A stretch of DNA of 64,000 bases, taken from assembly GCA_014904985.1 (NCBI GenBank), contig MU128955.1, positions 62,001-126,000 of the forward strand, written 5' to 3'. Below, one piece after another: positions 33,272-44,425 of the stretch (position 1 is the stretch's first letter; each line of letters begins with the position of its first letter). The position numbers and the translations under genes were made by a program. The notes under the pieces are model-generated. The model did not search any database. It was not told where the DNA came from and saw only the letters and a list, made by a program, of their open reading frames with translations. The DNA comes from Hydnum rufescens UP504 (taxonomy: Eukaryota > Basidiomycota > Agaricomycetes > Cantharellales > Hydnaceae).

Positions 33272-33910
33272 TTACACCCTGAACTGAGGGGAAGTCCCGA
33301 TCAGGAGGGGGAATGTGAGGGGAAGCTGGGGGGGGTGAATGATGCATTGGGGAACACAAACAAGGGCCAAGAGAGGGCAAGCAGTTGCCAGAATGCCTGT
33401 CACAAGCAGGAGAACACAGGGCATGGTCAGAAGAAGAGGAGCCACCATGAGAATACAGGCAACATTCATGAGAATGTGAGTGATGGACAGATGGCAAACG
33501 ATGGCCAGGAGAGTATGAGTGATGATCACCAGACCATGAATGATGGTGAGGAGAACCCAAAGGACAGTGAGAACCTGAGCAGGGAAGACATGAGGGACCA
33601 ATGGGGGACTGTGAATGTCGAACAGGTGACCTTGCACAAGAGCGGGGGGGATACTGAACATGAGAAGGACAAGAGACGAATGAGGCAAAAGCATGATTGT
33701 GCTCAACACAGTCTCACTCAATACAGTCTTGCTCAACACAGTCATGCTCAGCATGGTCATGCTCAGCATGGTTGTGCTCAGCATGGTCGCGCTCAGCATG
33801 GTTGTGCTCAGACTCAAGGTACTCTTCTCCCCAGACAGGAGAACAAGACCATGACCAGCCTTGAGAGGGTCCATACTCGGCCTCATGCCGGGCACTCTTG
33901 GGCCTATCAA
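33272..33910 (-). repeat. Low-complexity tract with a ~15-bp minisatellite
   Basis: At about 33,695-33,820 a ~15-bp unit GCTCAGCATGGTTGT repeats about eight times with variation, giving TMLSTTMLS on one strand and AQHGHAQHG on the other. The remainder (33,300-33,560) is rich in CAGGAGAATG-type degenerate repeats. The long frames on both strands follow from the repeats and I do not call them genes. Confidence 0.6.
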
Positions 33911-34132
33911 TTGGTCCTAAGAAACGAGTTCATCTCCTTGCTCCTTAGTAATTACAAGCAATGTCTTACCTTGATCAGCATTGACCAAACAACAGTGCTT
34001 CTTTGCACACTTTGGGTAGCCTGGAGGCCCTGGAGGGGCAGAGCTCCATCTCTCCAGTACATAGTGCTCTAAGCCAGAACGGTAAACTCTGCACTTTTTC
34101 TGAGCCTCCTGGATGATAGAGAGAATGCACTC

Positions 34133-36117
34133 TCAGGGACCAGGAATTCCCAAGAATGCCATGGGGAAGTCTATTGTGACTGCTGCCCAACAGGGGTCCC
34201 TTTGTGCTTCCTCAAGATGCTGATCCTTGATGGATTGGCACCAATGTTTCTTCACAAAGTCATCATATGATGGCTCTTCTGAAGAATAACCCTCTTTGCC
34301 CTCGAATCCAAAGTAATGGATCGGGTCAGTAGTGAGGGCAGGTGTGTCAACAGCACTAGTGATGGGTGTGTCAACAGCACTGGTGAGGGGTGCATCAACA
34401 GCACTAGTGATGGGTGTGTCAACAGCACTGGTGAGGGGTGCATCAACAGCACTAGTGAGGGGTGCGTCAACAGCACTAGTGATGGGTGCGTCAACAGCAG
34501 GCTCAATGTCCATGTCATCAGGACATGAAGGGGATGGTGGGGGGGAAGGAGGATGAGGTGGCAGTGGCACCATATCACAGAGGCTGATGGAGGAAGGACC
34601 CAAAACATGGACTAGTGCACCAGCCATGGCACTGTCTACATCTCAAAGGTCAGACTCAAATACAGCTGTGTAGACATCCTGTTGATGCACATAGTCCTCT
34701 TTTTGTTGGATGGGTCGAATCATCCAGAGAGACAGATGCTTGACTTGGGCACCTTGTTTCATTCTCCAAATTTCCATGAATTCCCCATGGGCTTCATTGG
34801 GACCACATTTGGCCACCCCATTGGTGACAGCCTGGGACTTGGAAGATAAATCCCCTGCATGGGGATCAAGAGTATGGACTTCTCTGGGCTCCAGGATCCA
34901 GATACCATGAAGGGGGACACCATGTCACTCCAATTCTGCCATAGGGACATTGGGGTCATCCATGGAAATGAAAGCACCCACTAGATTGTGATCAACCCCA
35001 AAACATGGTAGCTCCAGACCAGCAACCAGGGCTATATGGTTGAGGGTCCTATGCATCAGAAGCTGCATGATGGCTTGAACTTCTGCCAGAGTATCCTCAA
35101 TCCTCACAATTTCACAATAGGCTGTAATCTTTGCAAAAGATTGTTCCATGTCACCCAGCAGAGAACCATCTTGGCCACTCTCAATGAGGGCTTTCATGAC
35201 ATCTGAGTGGGTGCCATGCTCCATGACTGGGATCCGATCAAGTTTGAGATGAAAAAAATGGAATGCCTTCAACCACAGATGATAAACATTGAAAGCATCA
35301 ATGAGGGCTTTTCACATGGTGATCAGCCAGCCATGCCCAAGAAAAAAATCTAGCACATAGCTGCCCCTCTTCACCACCTCCTGGAATGGAAATCAATGTT
35401 GGGGTAGATAGGGAACATGCAGGGAATTGTGAGTGTACATGTGTCTTGTGCACAGTTTGTTGAAGAATGCCCAAGTTAAAGGACTCAACCATGCCCTAGT
35501 GACATCATAGAATGGGTCAAAGTCATATCAATGCATAGTTTCCCTGAACTGAGAAACCACAGAGGGGGGGCTGCAGAATAATAAGTTGTGAGGATGGCAT
35601 ATTCTTTTGGGTTGGGGGTTTAACAGTTCAAGTAAATCGGGAGATGCATCACTCTCCCAGAGGGTGTTGGTATACTCTAGCACCCAGTCCTGGATGCTGA
35701 TGAAGTGTCTTTGGGAAGTGGGATGTTTGCCTCTGACTTCTGGGGACATTGAATTGTTGTCAGTCTGCAAGACAAGTCTGTGATGCAAAAAAAAAAAGTA
35801 CTGTTTAGGTTCTGCTTGAAGTAAACCAAATATCAAGTGCAAAGAGTTGGGAAGTGTTGGATAGAGCAGATCATTTCAGATGAAAGAGGGCTGGAAGACT
35901 CTCCATCGTCCCATCATAAAGGATCTATGGATGTACTGGGTGTGAGATCTGGAGGAGCCGCTGGTGGATCTGCCAATTTCTTGTTGAACTTGGGGAGCTT
36001 TGATTTCATTTATGGGGTGGCAGAGGAGATATCAGAAGAGGGAGCCAAGGCACTTGTGGATCCCAAGTTTTTCCCAGTTGGCTTTCTCATTTTTGTATTC
36101 ATCTGCTTTGGAGGCAT
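34133..36117 (-). pseudogene. Unrecognised minus-strand gene with an eight-residue repeat
   Basis: A plausible start is MPPKQMNTKMRKPTGKNLGS at 36,117. An intron-like gap follows, then IQDWVLEYTNTLWESDASPD, FLGHGWLITM, KAFHFFHLKLDRIPVMEHGT, EIVRIEDTLAEVQAIMQLLM, GVPLHGIWILEPREVHTLDP, and a tail with about seven copies of SAVDAPLT before YFGFEGKEGYSSEEPSYDDF. TGA or TAG codons interrupt at several points, at least one of them (PL-WDDG) where CGA fits. The order of segments in one direction supports a single former gene of more than 550 residues. I do not recognise it. Confidence 0.5.
34335..34505. repeat. 24-bp coding minisatellite, ~7 units
   Basis: GGTGTGTCAACAGCACTAGT recurs every 24 bp with small changes, coding SAVDTPIT or SAVDAPLT on the minus strand. 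The unit is a multiple of three, as expected where a frame was once selected. Confidence 0.85.
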
Positions 36118-37149
36118 GGTGGGAACTGTACAGATAGAGCAGTTGTCTCAACCACAGACTCTTATGACCCCAGAGCAGATTTACCACTCCAAAGCACATG
36201 AGTAAGCAGAGATCAAAGATATAACCCTGGATAGCAGTTTCAAGATGGAGGATGGAATCTCTCTCCACCCACTACACTCGACACATGGTGAAAAAACATA
36301 TGAGAGGCTGTAGAACTAACAAATCTTGTGGATCTGGAGCCCTGTGCCCACAGATTTTACAAGACATTAGGTTGGAGTTTGGTTCCACACTGCTGTGAAA
36401 TGCCGAAACATTCCCTAATTTGTCAGATTTTCAATAGTTACAAATTTGCATTTTCCCCACCTTCAGCAAAGAATTGTGCCTGAACCACCAGTCCATTCAT
36501 TGCCATTTTTTGTATGGACAAGGATTATCTAGGGTTACTATCTTTCTGTCAGTGATTTGGACCACTTTAAGTTCTCAAGGGTAGTTGGCACTCTGTGGCC
36601 ACACAACCTATCATATTTTTCTCATTCCATATACTTATATATACCACTACCACTCATATAGTTGCACAAGACAGAGCCTCTCCAAGTTGTGAAATACTGT
36701 ACCAATTTTGGCACAACCATGTGAATACTACCATATATTTCAACCATAGTGTCACAAGAATTCAAGTCAAAATAGTTGAGCACCTGTAGCTAATGATGCC
36801 ATGGTTTGGAGGATAAGCCTCCTAATGATGTCTCATCACCCAGGAACTTAATGGCTTGTATTATTTAAGGCAGTCTTCAATTGCATTTAAAAAAGACTTG
36901 ACCTAATTCAGTAGAGCTGACTATCTGATGATCCAATCCAAAAGCAATGTCTCCATATGGATCTCTGAATATTGAGTTGTGCACTTGCATCAAACAGTTT
37001 GATGCCTCCAGAATCACTGGGTCACTGCATGATGAGCATTTGCTCTACAGTATTTTGTTTGGTGTAGAATCATCAATTAATGACATAGGGATTGACAATC
37101 TAGCTTCCAGAAATTAAATGCAATGTGAATCCAGGAACTGGCAGCCCAG
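36118..37149. other. No gene called
   Basis: Short frames only. A minus-strand segment near 37,000 (SDPVILEASNCLMQVHNSIF) hints at old coding sequence, but nothing supports a family. Confidence 0.4.
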
Positions 37150-37450
37150 TTAATCCAAGAGCAGAAAAGTTGATGTCATACAGTATGCTTCCTTCTTAGC
37201 AATATCAAATCCTCCTGCAATCACTGTGGGATGAACTCCCTCGGATATATAGTGATCAGCTTTCAAAAGCTCTCCAACAAGGAGCACTATGTGGTACCAT
37301 CTCCAACCTGCCTGTCCTGGGCCACTGCTGTCTGAGCAATCACAGCCACAGTGGGGTTCTTGAGATATGATATGAGCTCTGAGCACAATATAGAGCCAAC
37401 TCAAATGTACATAGCATACTCGAATTTGCATCTCAGATGAAATATTTTGA
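37150..37450 (-). pseudogene. Fragment of a CCT/TCP-1 chaperonin subunit gene, zeta-like
   Basis: On the minus strand SEMQIR is followed by an intron-like GTATGC to GCTCAG stretch, then NPTVAVIAQTAVAQDRQVGD and GTT, the GDGTT nucleotide-binding signature of group II chaperonins. After a small frameshifting loss, LLVGELLKADHYISEGVHPT and VIAGGFDIAKKEA follow, which fit the zeta subunit (CCT6) best. Only about 75 codons remain, with a TAG at the frame break. A full CCT6 is about 540 residues. It looks like a captured piece of a host gene that kept an intron, so it is not a processed copy. Confidence 0.75.
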
Positions 37451-38060
37451 AGATGTGAAACAAGTCTTTTTTTGTTGATTTTATAGTACAAAGTTTTTCC
37501 AAATAGAGTCCAGACAGAGTAAGGCCTGTATTTACAAGTGTACATTGGTTTCCCTCCATTTTAGACTGTAATCCTTGTTACTACTGCAAATTCCAAAATC
37601 TGGTCAAGATGCCTTGCCCAGCATGCAGGGGGATTTGTTGATATGGCACATGAGAATCTGATGATGCAAGATGTGCCACTCAGAACCTTTCAATGAGATG
37701 CATTTGCAAAGGCATACCTTTGCAAGCATGGGTTCAAAGTCTTCCTGAGTGATGTGTTGTCGTCTCTCTCTCAGAGTGGGTACATTTCTCCATTAGAGAC
37801 ATACTGACCTTCCCCATAGCAAGACCACAGCCAAACCTGCATGGCATCATAGATATGGTGTGAACCACTGATCCTGCTGTTGTTGTTGATGCAAAAGGAC
37901 ATATGACTGTACAGTTGTACTTCATGCCAAAGATGTGTGTTTCTGAACATCACTTCTCCCCAGACAAGAGAACAAGACCATGACCAGCCTTGAGAGGGTC
38001 CATACTCAGGCTTTGTGACTGCAACCATGAGACTCTGGATGCAAACTGTGGCATTGGTTC
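37451..38060. other. No gene; contains a short segment duplicated from ~33.8 kb
   Basis: Positions about 37,957-38,008 (CTTCTCCCCAGACAAGAGAA and on to GAGAGGGTCCATACTC) repeat 33,826-33,877 almost exactly. A minus-strand frame of about 120 residues crosses it but has no recognisable motif. Confidence 0.5.
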
Positions 38061-39150
38061 CACATCTCATCCATATCACAAAATCTGTGGACAGACATTC
38101 CACTGGGTCTGTACATTCCAGATTTAGGTGATTTACCAACTTCTTGATTTTCTGCTGCCTCCCACTCTGTCAAAGCACGTTTTTGCCTATCTTCATTATT
38201 GTAAAACCTGTGGGTGGTCATTCTACCTAATCTGTGAGCCCCAGTTTTAGACAGCCTATCAGTTTCTCAACATCTTGCTACCCACAACATCAAGCCAGTG
38301 GTTTCACACTCATCTCCAACCAGTGTTTTCACAACTCATCCCCTCATTCTCCATATTGTAAAACCTGTGGACCAATATTCCACTTGGTCTGTGTGTTCCA
38401 GATTAGGCAATCCATCTACATCTTGCTACTCTCATCACTTACCTATTGGTTGAGGCATGTTTTTTCAACTTGCCTTATCTTTGTTATCATAAAACCTGTG
38501 GGGTGGTTGCCCTGTGAGTCCTAGGGTTATGCAGTCTATCAGTTTCTCAACATCCTGCCACCCAACAGCATCAAACTGGTGTTTCAACACTCATCTCCAA
38601 CAAGTGTTTTTGCAACCCATCCCCTCATCCATATCATAAAATCTGTGGATGGACATTCCACTTGGTCTGTGCATTCCATATTTGGGCAATCCATCTACTT
38701 CTGGACATCTCACTACTCTTGTCACTTACCTATTGGTTGAGGTGTATTTTTTCAACTTGCCTTATCTTTGTTATCATAAAACCTGCAGGGTGGTTGCCCT
38801 GTGAGTCCTAGGGTTAGTCAGTCTATCAGTTTCTCAACATCCTGCCACCCAACAGCATTAAACTGGTGTTTTCACACTCATCTCCAACAAGTGTTTTTGC
38901 AACCCATCCCCTCATCCATATTGTAAAATCTGTGGACAGACATTCCACTCAGTCTGTGCATTCCAGATTTGGGTGATTTATCAACTTCTGGACTCCTTGC
39001 TACTTTACTGGACCGAAATGGCATGTCTGCTCTTGCAAGATCCAGGTTTAGGTGATCTCTTGATTTATTCCACTACCTTCCACCATGTTTGTTGTCATAA
39101 AACCTGTGGATGAACATTCTACCCAGTCTGTACATTCCAGGTTTAGGCAG
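38060..39150. repeat. Tandem satellite, ~287-bp unit, about 3.5 copies
   Basis: The block starting near CTTATCTTTGTTATCATAAA recurs at about 38,187, 38,474 and 38,761, a spacing of 287 bp. Each unit contains CAGTTTCTCAACATC and TCATCTCCAAC and two diverged copies of an AAAACCTGTGG...CATTCCA segment, so the unit itself arose by duplication of about 140 bp. Partial copies flank both sides. Confidence 0.8.
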
Positions 39151-40274
39151 TTCACACATCTGCGGCATTTCACTTGATCATCTTCTCTGCTTCCATCTCA
39201 CTGTGAGTATTCATCATTGTTATCACCCTCTTGTGGCAGGTTATTGAATGCCACTTCTCAGGCTTGCAACTGGCATTATACAAAACCACACCCAACTGTT
39301 GTCTCTATCCATGCCCTTGAAATCAGGTTGGTCAGTCAAATTGGGGACCTAATTAGGTACCATTTTGGGGGAAGAAAATGGTACCTAATAGGTCCCCAGA
39401 CAGTATGGCCAAAATACAGCCAAAATATGGCCATTCCGATTCATTTCAGCCATGCCATGGCTGTGCTAGATTATTTATTTATTTATTGTTATTATTATTA
39501 TTATTACTATAATTATATACATATTATGCTATATACATATTATCCCCCCCCCCAGGGTCTGCCACCACAGGGGGGGCATGGTTTCTGCAGGTCACACACC
39601 TGCATATACCCACCACACCCAAGTGGGGTCCATATGCCCCAGTCAGGGCCAGGTCCATTTGGGTGCTCCCTCAAGGGAGCAGATTTTCATTCATGGGTGC
39701 TTGTTTGTGGTTTTCATTTGCGGCACGTCATTCAGCAGGTTTGTGGTTGGGGGTGTACATGAGTTCTGGTTCAGGATCTAGAGAAATTTAAAATGAAAGA
39801 TTAGTTGAACAGTAATGGAGTGCAAAAAGAGCAGCTTACACTGCTCTTTTTGCACCACAAGAATAAAAAATAAGAAGAAAAAGAAAACTGACCTTGCAGT
39901 ACCCCACACCCACTGCAGCAGGTGTCAGGTACTGAGGCCCTGTACTCCGGCTCATATGTATGGTGGGTTGTATAGGTCCTCCCTGCAGTTTTCATTTGTG
40001 GGGGGTCATTTGTGGGTTTTGTTCCCAGCATGTTGTTCCATGGGTTTATGATTGGGGGTTCAGGCAGGTTCTGGCCAGGATCTAGAGAAATAACAATAGG
40101 TTAGTAAAAAATGAATGAATGCAACACAAAAAGAGCAGGTGTGGGGTACTGGGACCATACTCTGGCTCATGTACAGCAGTTTGTGCAGGTCCCCCCAGGA
40201 CCCTGTTGCTCAGGTGTCAATAGGTGGGGTCAGGAGGGGGGGTTGTGTTGGTATTTGTTGGTACAAGAAGTAAA

Positions 40275-40383
40275 GACCTATAATAGAAAATTATAAATTA
40301 GTTAAGAATTAAGGACCACACAAAAAGAGCAGCTTTCACTGCTCTTTTTGCATGGTTGTAGCTACAGGGGCAGTGACTCACCT
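40275..40383 (-). other. Intron-like unit on minus strand (left half)
   Basis: Reading leftwards: donor AAG|GTGAGT at about 40,382, hairpin at about 40,319-40,353, TTAACTAAT branch, acceptor TTATAG near 40,275. A sister unit lies at about 40,882-40,783 with TACTAAC at 40,798-40,804. Further ones end near 40,085 (TACTAAC at 40,100-40,106) and 39,778. Confidence 0.6.
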
Positions 40384-41042
40384 TAAATAGGACTACACAC
40401 CCACCATGGTGGGTGTGTGGTTCCTGGGGCCCTCATATGGTGCAGTCATGTCCTTGTTTGGCATGTTACCATATGTCACATCCTCATTTGGTGCATTGCC
40501 ATCTATCGCATCATTTGGCATTGCCATGTATTGTGCCATTTGGCATGTTTCCATGTGTTGTGTCGTTGGTGTGGTGCTGTGTGTCGTGTCATTGGCATGG
40601 TGCCATGTGTCGCATTGTGGGCATGGTGCCATATGTCACATTGTTGGTGCTGTGCCATATGTCATGTGGTGAGCGCATTGCCATATGTCACGTCATTTGG
40701 GGTGTCTTTGTTCAGGGCATTGCCATTTGGGCCCTTGTTTCACAGGTTTTCATTGTGCCTTAGACCCCAGGTCTCACTCTAGAAGAATACAAGATATGTT
40801 AGTAAAAAGATTCAAAGAGGCACAAAAAGAGCAACTTCACTGCTCTTTTTGCACTGTTGTATCTACAAGCAAAAAAAACTCACCTTATGACCACACACCT
40901 GCTGTGGTGGGTGTGTGGTTGCACGCTTGCCTTTTCAGGTGGTTTGTTGTTGTGGTTGCAGAGATGAAAAAGAAGATGCAAAATTCAACACCAGCAATTG
41001 CCGATACTCAAGAAGCACCCAAGTGCTGGCACCGCAAGCACA

Positions 41043-41570
41043 GTACACAATAGTAGCAAGCATGTAGATATGGAATAGATAATATATAATAAATATTTAT
41101 CCAATAAAATGCAAAGAAGAAGAAAATAATGAGTCAGAGCTCAATAAGGCATGAGATGGCTAATTGCAGAGTGGATTGGGCCACTTCTATGCATCAGAAT
41201 TGGCCCAAATTTAAATATAGTAATGTTATATATACACTCTACATGGGTGATTGATTATCTCAGATGATTCTCACATTTTTCAAATTTTCATGCCTTCAAT
41301 TCCCTATTTAGGGAATTGAAGGCATGAAAATTTGAAAAATGTGAGAATCATCTGAGATAATCAATCACCCATGTAGAGTGTATATATAACATTACTATAT
41401 TTAAATTTGGGCCAATTCTGATGCATAGAAGTGGCCCAATCCACTCTGCAATTAGCCATCTCATGCCTTATTGAGCTCTGACTCATTATTTTCTTCTTCT
41501 TCGCATTTTATTGGATAAATATTTATTATATATTATCTATTCCATATCTACATGCTTGCTATTGATGTGT
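41043..41570. repeat. Central palindrome of the foldback element
   Basis: About 260-bp arms meet around a six-base loop TATTTA at 41,305-41,310 (AATTCCC / GGGAATT). Arms are nearly identical, more so than the outer units, suggesting correction between arms or recent origin. Confidence 0.9.
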
Positions 41571-41782
41571 GCTGTGCTTGTAGCACCAGCACTTGGGTGC
41601 TTCCCAAGTATTGGCAATTGCTGGCATTGAATTTTGCAACTACACAGCCACACCCAGCAACAGAAAGGCAACTGCACAACCACAACACAACACCAACAGC
41701 AACAGCAGAAACAGCAGCAGCCCTAGTGCATGACCACGACCACATGACCACACACCTGCTGAGGTGGGTGCATGGTCATAAG

Positions 41783-41886
41783 GTAAGTTTTGTCTCAATA
41801 CATACAATAGTGCAAAAAGAGTAGCACAAGCTACTCTTTTTGTACTGCTGTGAATTTTTATACTAACATAGCCTTTATTATTCCAG
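41783..41886 (+). other. Intron-like unit R0
   Basis: Donor AAG|GTAAGT, hairpin at 41,811-41,844 (TGCAAAAAGAGTAGC with GCTACTCTTTTTGTA), branch site TACTAAC at 41,861-41,867, acceptor TTATTCCAG ending 41,886. Length 104 bp. Confidence 0.65.
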
Positions 41887-42096
41887 ACCAAAACCAAAAC
41901 AAATGACAGGCTGCCCAATGAGTGGCCTGGGCCCCAGTGGAAATATGCAAAACCATGTGAAACAAAATGAAATGAAGCCAAATGAAACCATGCCCAACCC
42001 CCACACCACACCCAACAAAACAATGCCAAGTGAAAACATGAGAGGTGGCCATGTGAACCACACACCCACTGCAGCAGGTGTGTGGTTCTATACAAT

Positions 42097-42195
42097 GTAA
42101 GTAATCTTGTGCACCCCCAGTGGTGCAAAAAGAGCAGCAAATGCTGCTCTTTTTGTGCTGGTTTTAATTTTTTAACTGATAATGTTTTATTCTAG
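42097..42195 (+). other. Intron-like unit R1
   Basis: Donor GTAAGTAATC, hairpin at 42,124-42,155 (GCAAAAAGAGCAGC with GCTGCTCTTTTTG), CTGAT-type branch near 42,172, acceptor TTATTCTAG. A close relative (R2) spans about 42,333-42,441 but has AT instead of GT at the donor. Confidence 0.6.
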
Positions 42196-42607
42196 GTATC
42201 ACCACAAATGAAGACCCATGGAGTGAGCCCCTTGAGATCAAACTCCCACAAAACGAGACCCATGAGTGACAATGTGCCAAATGAAGACATGAACCACACA
42301 CCTGCTACTGCGGGTGTGTGGTTCTATACAAGATAAGTAATTAGTGCACCCCCCCCCCCTCACCAACACAAAAAGAGCAGCCCTTGCTGCTCTTTTTGCA
42401 TTTGTTTTAATTTTTAACTAATAAATTCTCTATTATTCTAGGCTGTTGCCTGAACCACCCACCAAACAAACCCCCTCTCCACAAAATGACAATGCAACAT
42501 GCCAAGGAACACCCCCCAGATGAAACCCGGGACCAAGAACACACAACAGGGCCACAGGGACCCCAGATGAACCACACCCACTTCAGCGGGTGTGTGATAA
42601 TTCTAAG

Positions 42608-42698
42608 GTAAATACAACCATGCAAAAGGAGCAGCATATGCTGCTCCTTTTGTGTGGCTCTTCTTTTTTTTTTTTTACTAACATATTTACTATTCTAG
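42608..42698 (+). other. Intron-like unit R3
   Basis: Donor AAG|GTAAAT, hairpin 42,621-42,652 (GCAAAAGGAGCAGC with GCTGCTCCTTTTG), TACTAAC at 42,676-42,682, acceptor CTATTCTAG. Units R4 and R5 start at 42,873 and 43,130 (GTGAGTAC) with TACTAAC at 42,944 and 43,200 but have lost a clear AG. Confidence 0.65.
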
Positions 42699-43359
42699 AT
42701 GGTCAAGCAAAATGACAACCTGCCAAACAAACCCACCCAACACCCCCCTGGGAATGATGATGCAACCCACCAAAACAACACATGCCAAACAAAACATGCC
42801 AATGACAACTGGCCAGACCAAACCCAAGAGAGTACCACACACCCACTTCAGCAGGTGTGTGGTAATTTTAAGGTGAGTACAACCATGCAAGAGGAGCAGC
42901 ATACGCTGCTCCTTTTGTGTGGCTTCTCTTGTTTTTTTTTTTTTACTAACATATTATTTATTATTTTATTTTGTCATCTGGACCCAACACCTGCAACCCT
43001 GCTGAATGAACACAAGAGAATGACAACCCACCTGCCAAATGAATCCCACAAACAGCAACAAGTCAAAACCACAATGCAAGCCCCAGACGAACCCCACACC
43101 TGCTTCAGCAGGTGTGTGGTAATTTTAAGGTGAGTACAACCACACAAGAGGACAGCATACACTGCTCCTTTTGTGTGGCTTTCCTTGTTTTTTTTTTTTT
43201 ACTAACACATTATTTATTATTTTATTTTGTCATTTGGACCCAACACCCATGACCCTGCCAAACAAACACAGGAGAATGATGACCCACCCACCAAATGAAT
43301 CCTGTGAACAGCAACAAGTCGAAACCATGATGCAAGCCCTGGATGAACCCTACACCCAC

Positions 43360-44204
43360 TGTAGAAGAGAAAATGTTCTGGCCTCAAAAACCCCTTGGTT
43401 AAAGCCCTTCAAGAAAATCTGCGTTTTCCCAGCATTGAACTCTGGAAGAGAAGTATAACCACTTATACTAAGGAAGTCCGCATTTTGGCACATGACTTAA
43501 GGGCAGGTGATCTAGCAAGAGGTTAGTAAGGAGGGAGATGAGTAAGACAATTGATAAGGTGATTAGTGAGCATGACTAAAGGGTGAGTAAGGGGATTAGT
43601 AAGAGGATGAGTCATGTGGAGGATTTAGAAAGGTATAAAGAGAGGGGGATTTAGTGCAGGAAGGGCATCTGAAGAGGAGTCCCCTCCAAGGATCAAAGTG
43701 CCCTGAGGATCATTGTACCCTAGTATCCAAGTACCCATTAGTAGAGGGAATAATAGTATCTCGAACAAGGAGAAGAGTATAAAAGGGAATAAGAGAATCA
43801 GAGTGTGTCAGTCTTGCTTAGTCATGTGAAGTATAGTGGATAGTTGTAGAACCCAGTTGCTAGACATCCATTCTCAAAGTTGTGTGTTTGAATCCTGAGT
43901 CTTGCAGTTGTGTCTTGAAGTGTCTTGGAAGTGTCTTGAGGTCTTGTGTTCGAATATTGGTATCTTGCTATCCATGTTTTGGAGTATCTGAAGGTCCTGT
44001 GTTCAAATCTTGTGCTGAGCATCTATCTTGGAGTCTTGTGTTCGAGTCCTAATGTCAAACCAACAATGAAACTAGTACAAAACAACAGTTGAGTGGCACA
44101 TAACCCATCGAAACTGATCTGTCCTCATCTAACACATTCTAAACAAACAACTTATAACATTTAAAACTGATCAAAACAAATAAATCCCATTAGGTCTCTT
44201 CCAT
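43360..44204 (+). mobile_element. 860-bp non-coding repeat family, copy 2
   Basis: It starts TGTAGAAGAGAAAATG and ends GGTCTCTTCCATA, the reverse orientation of copy 1 at 8,688-9,549. It splits an exon palindrome of the foldback element: CCAC before and CCGC after form a 4-bp duplication (one C lost to A at a CpG). Contains the same GTCTTGTGTTCAAATC-like internal repeats. No coding frame. Confidence 0.8.
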
Positions 44205-44234
44205 ACCGCTGAAGCAGGTGTGGTAATCTTTAAG

Positions 44235-44337
44235 GTAAGTATATATGTACATGTCCAACTATGCAAAAGGAGCAGCAGGGGCTGCTCCTTTTGCCTGGTT
44301 TTTCTTTTTTTAACTAACTTATTATTTATTATCATAG
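44235..44337 (+). other. Intron-like unit R6
   Basis: Donor AAG|GTAAGT, hairpin 44,262-44,294 (GCAAAAGGAGCAGC with GCTGCTCCTTTTGC), branch TAACTAAC near 44,311, acceptor ATCATAG ending 44,337. Its upstream exon-like stretch is split by the 845-bp insertion. Confidence 0.65.
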
Positions 44338-44425
44338 GTATTCTTCTGAACCCGCATCCCCCAACTGAAGCCATGACCCCACTGAGTGAAAACATGCGAC
44401 CATGGGTGAGGGGGAACCCCAATGG

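Noticed and set aside
33272..34072. Long frames on both strands around 33.3-34.0 kb as overlapping genes
   Set aside because: They are driven by short tandem repeats that keep every frame open.
39800..44300. Repeated hairpins as a CRISPR array or as bacterial terminators
   Set aside because: The window is eukaryotic, units are about 250 bp with splice signals, repeats are self-complementary and spacers are related to each other.
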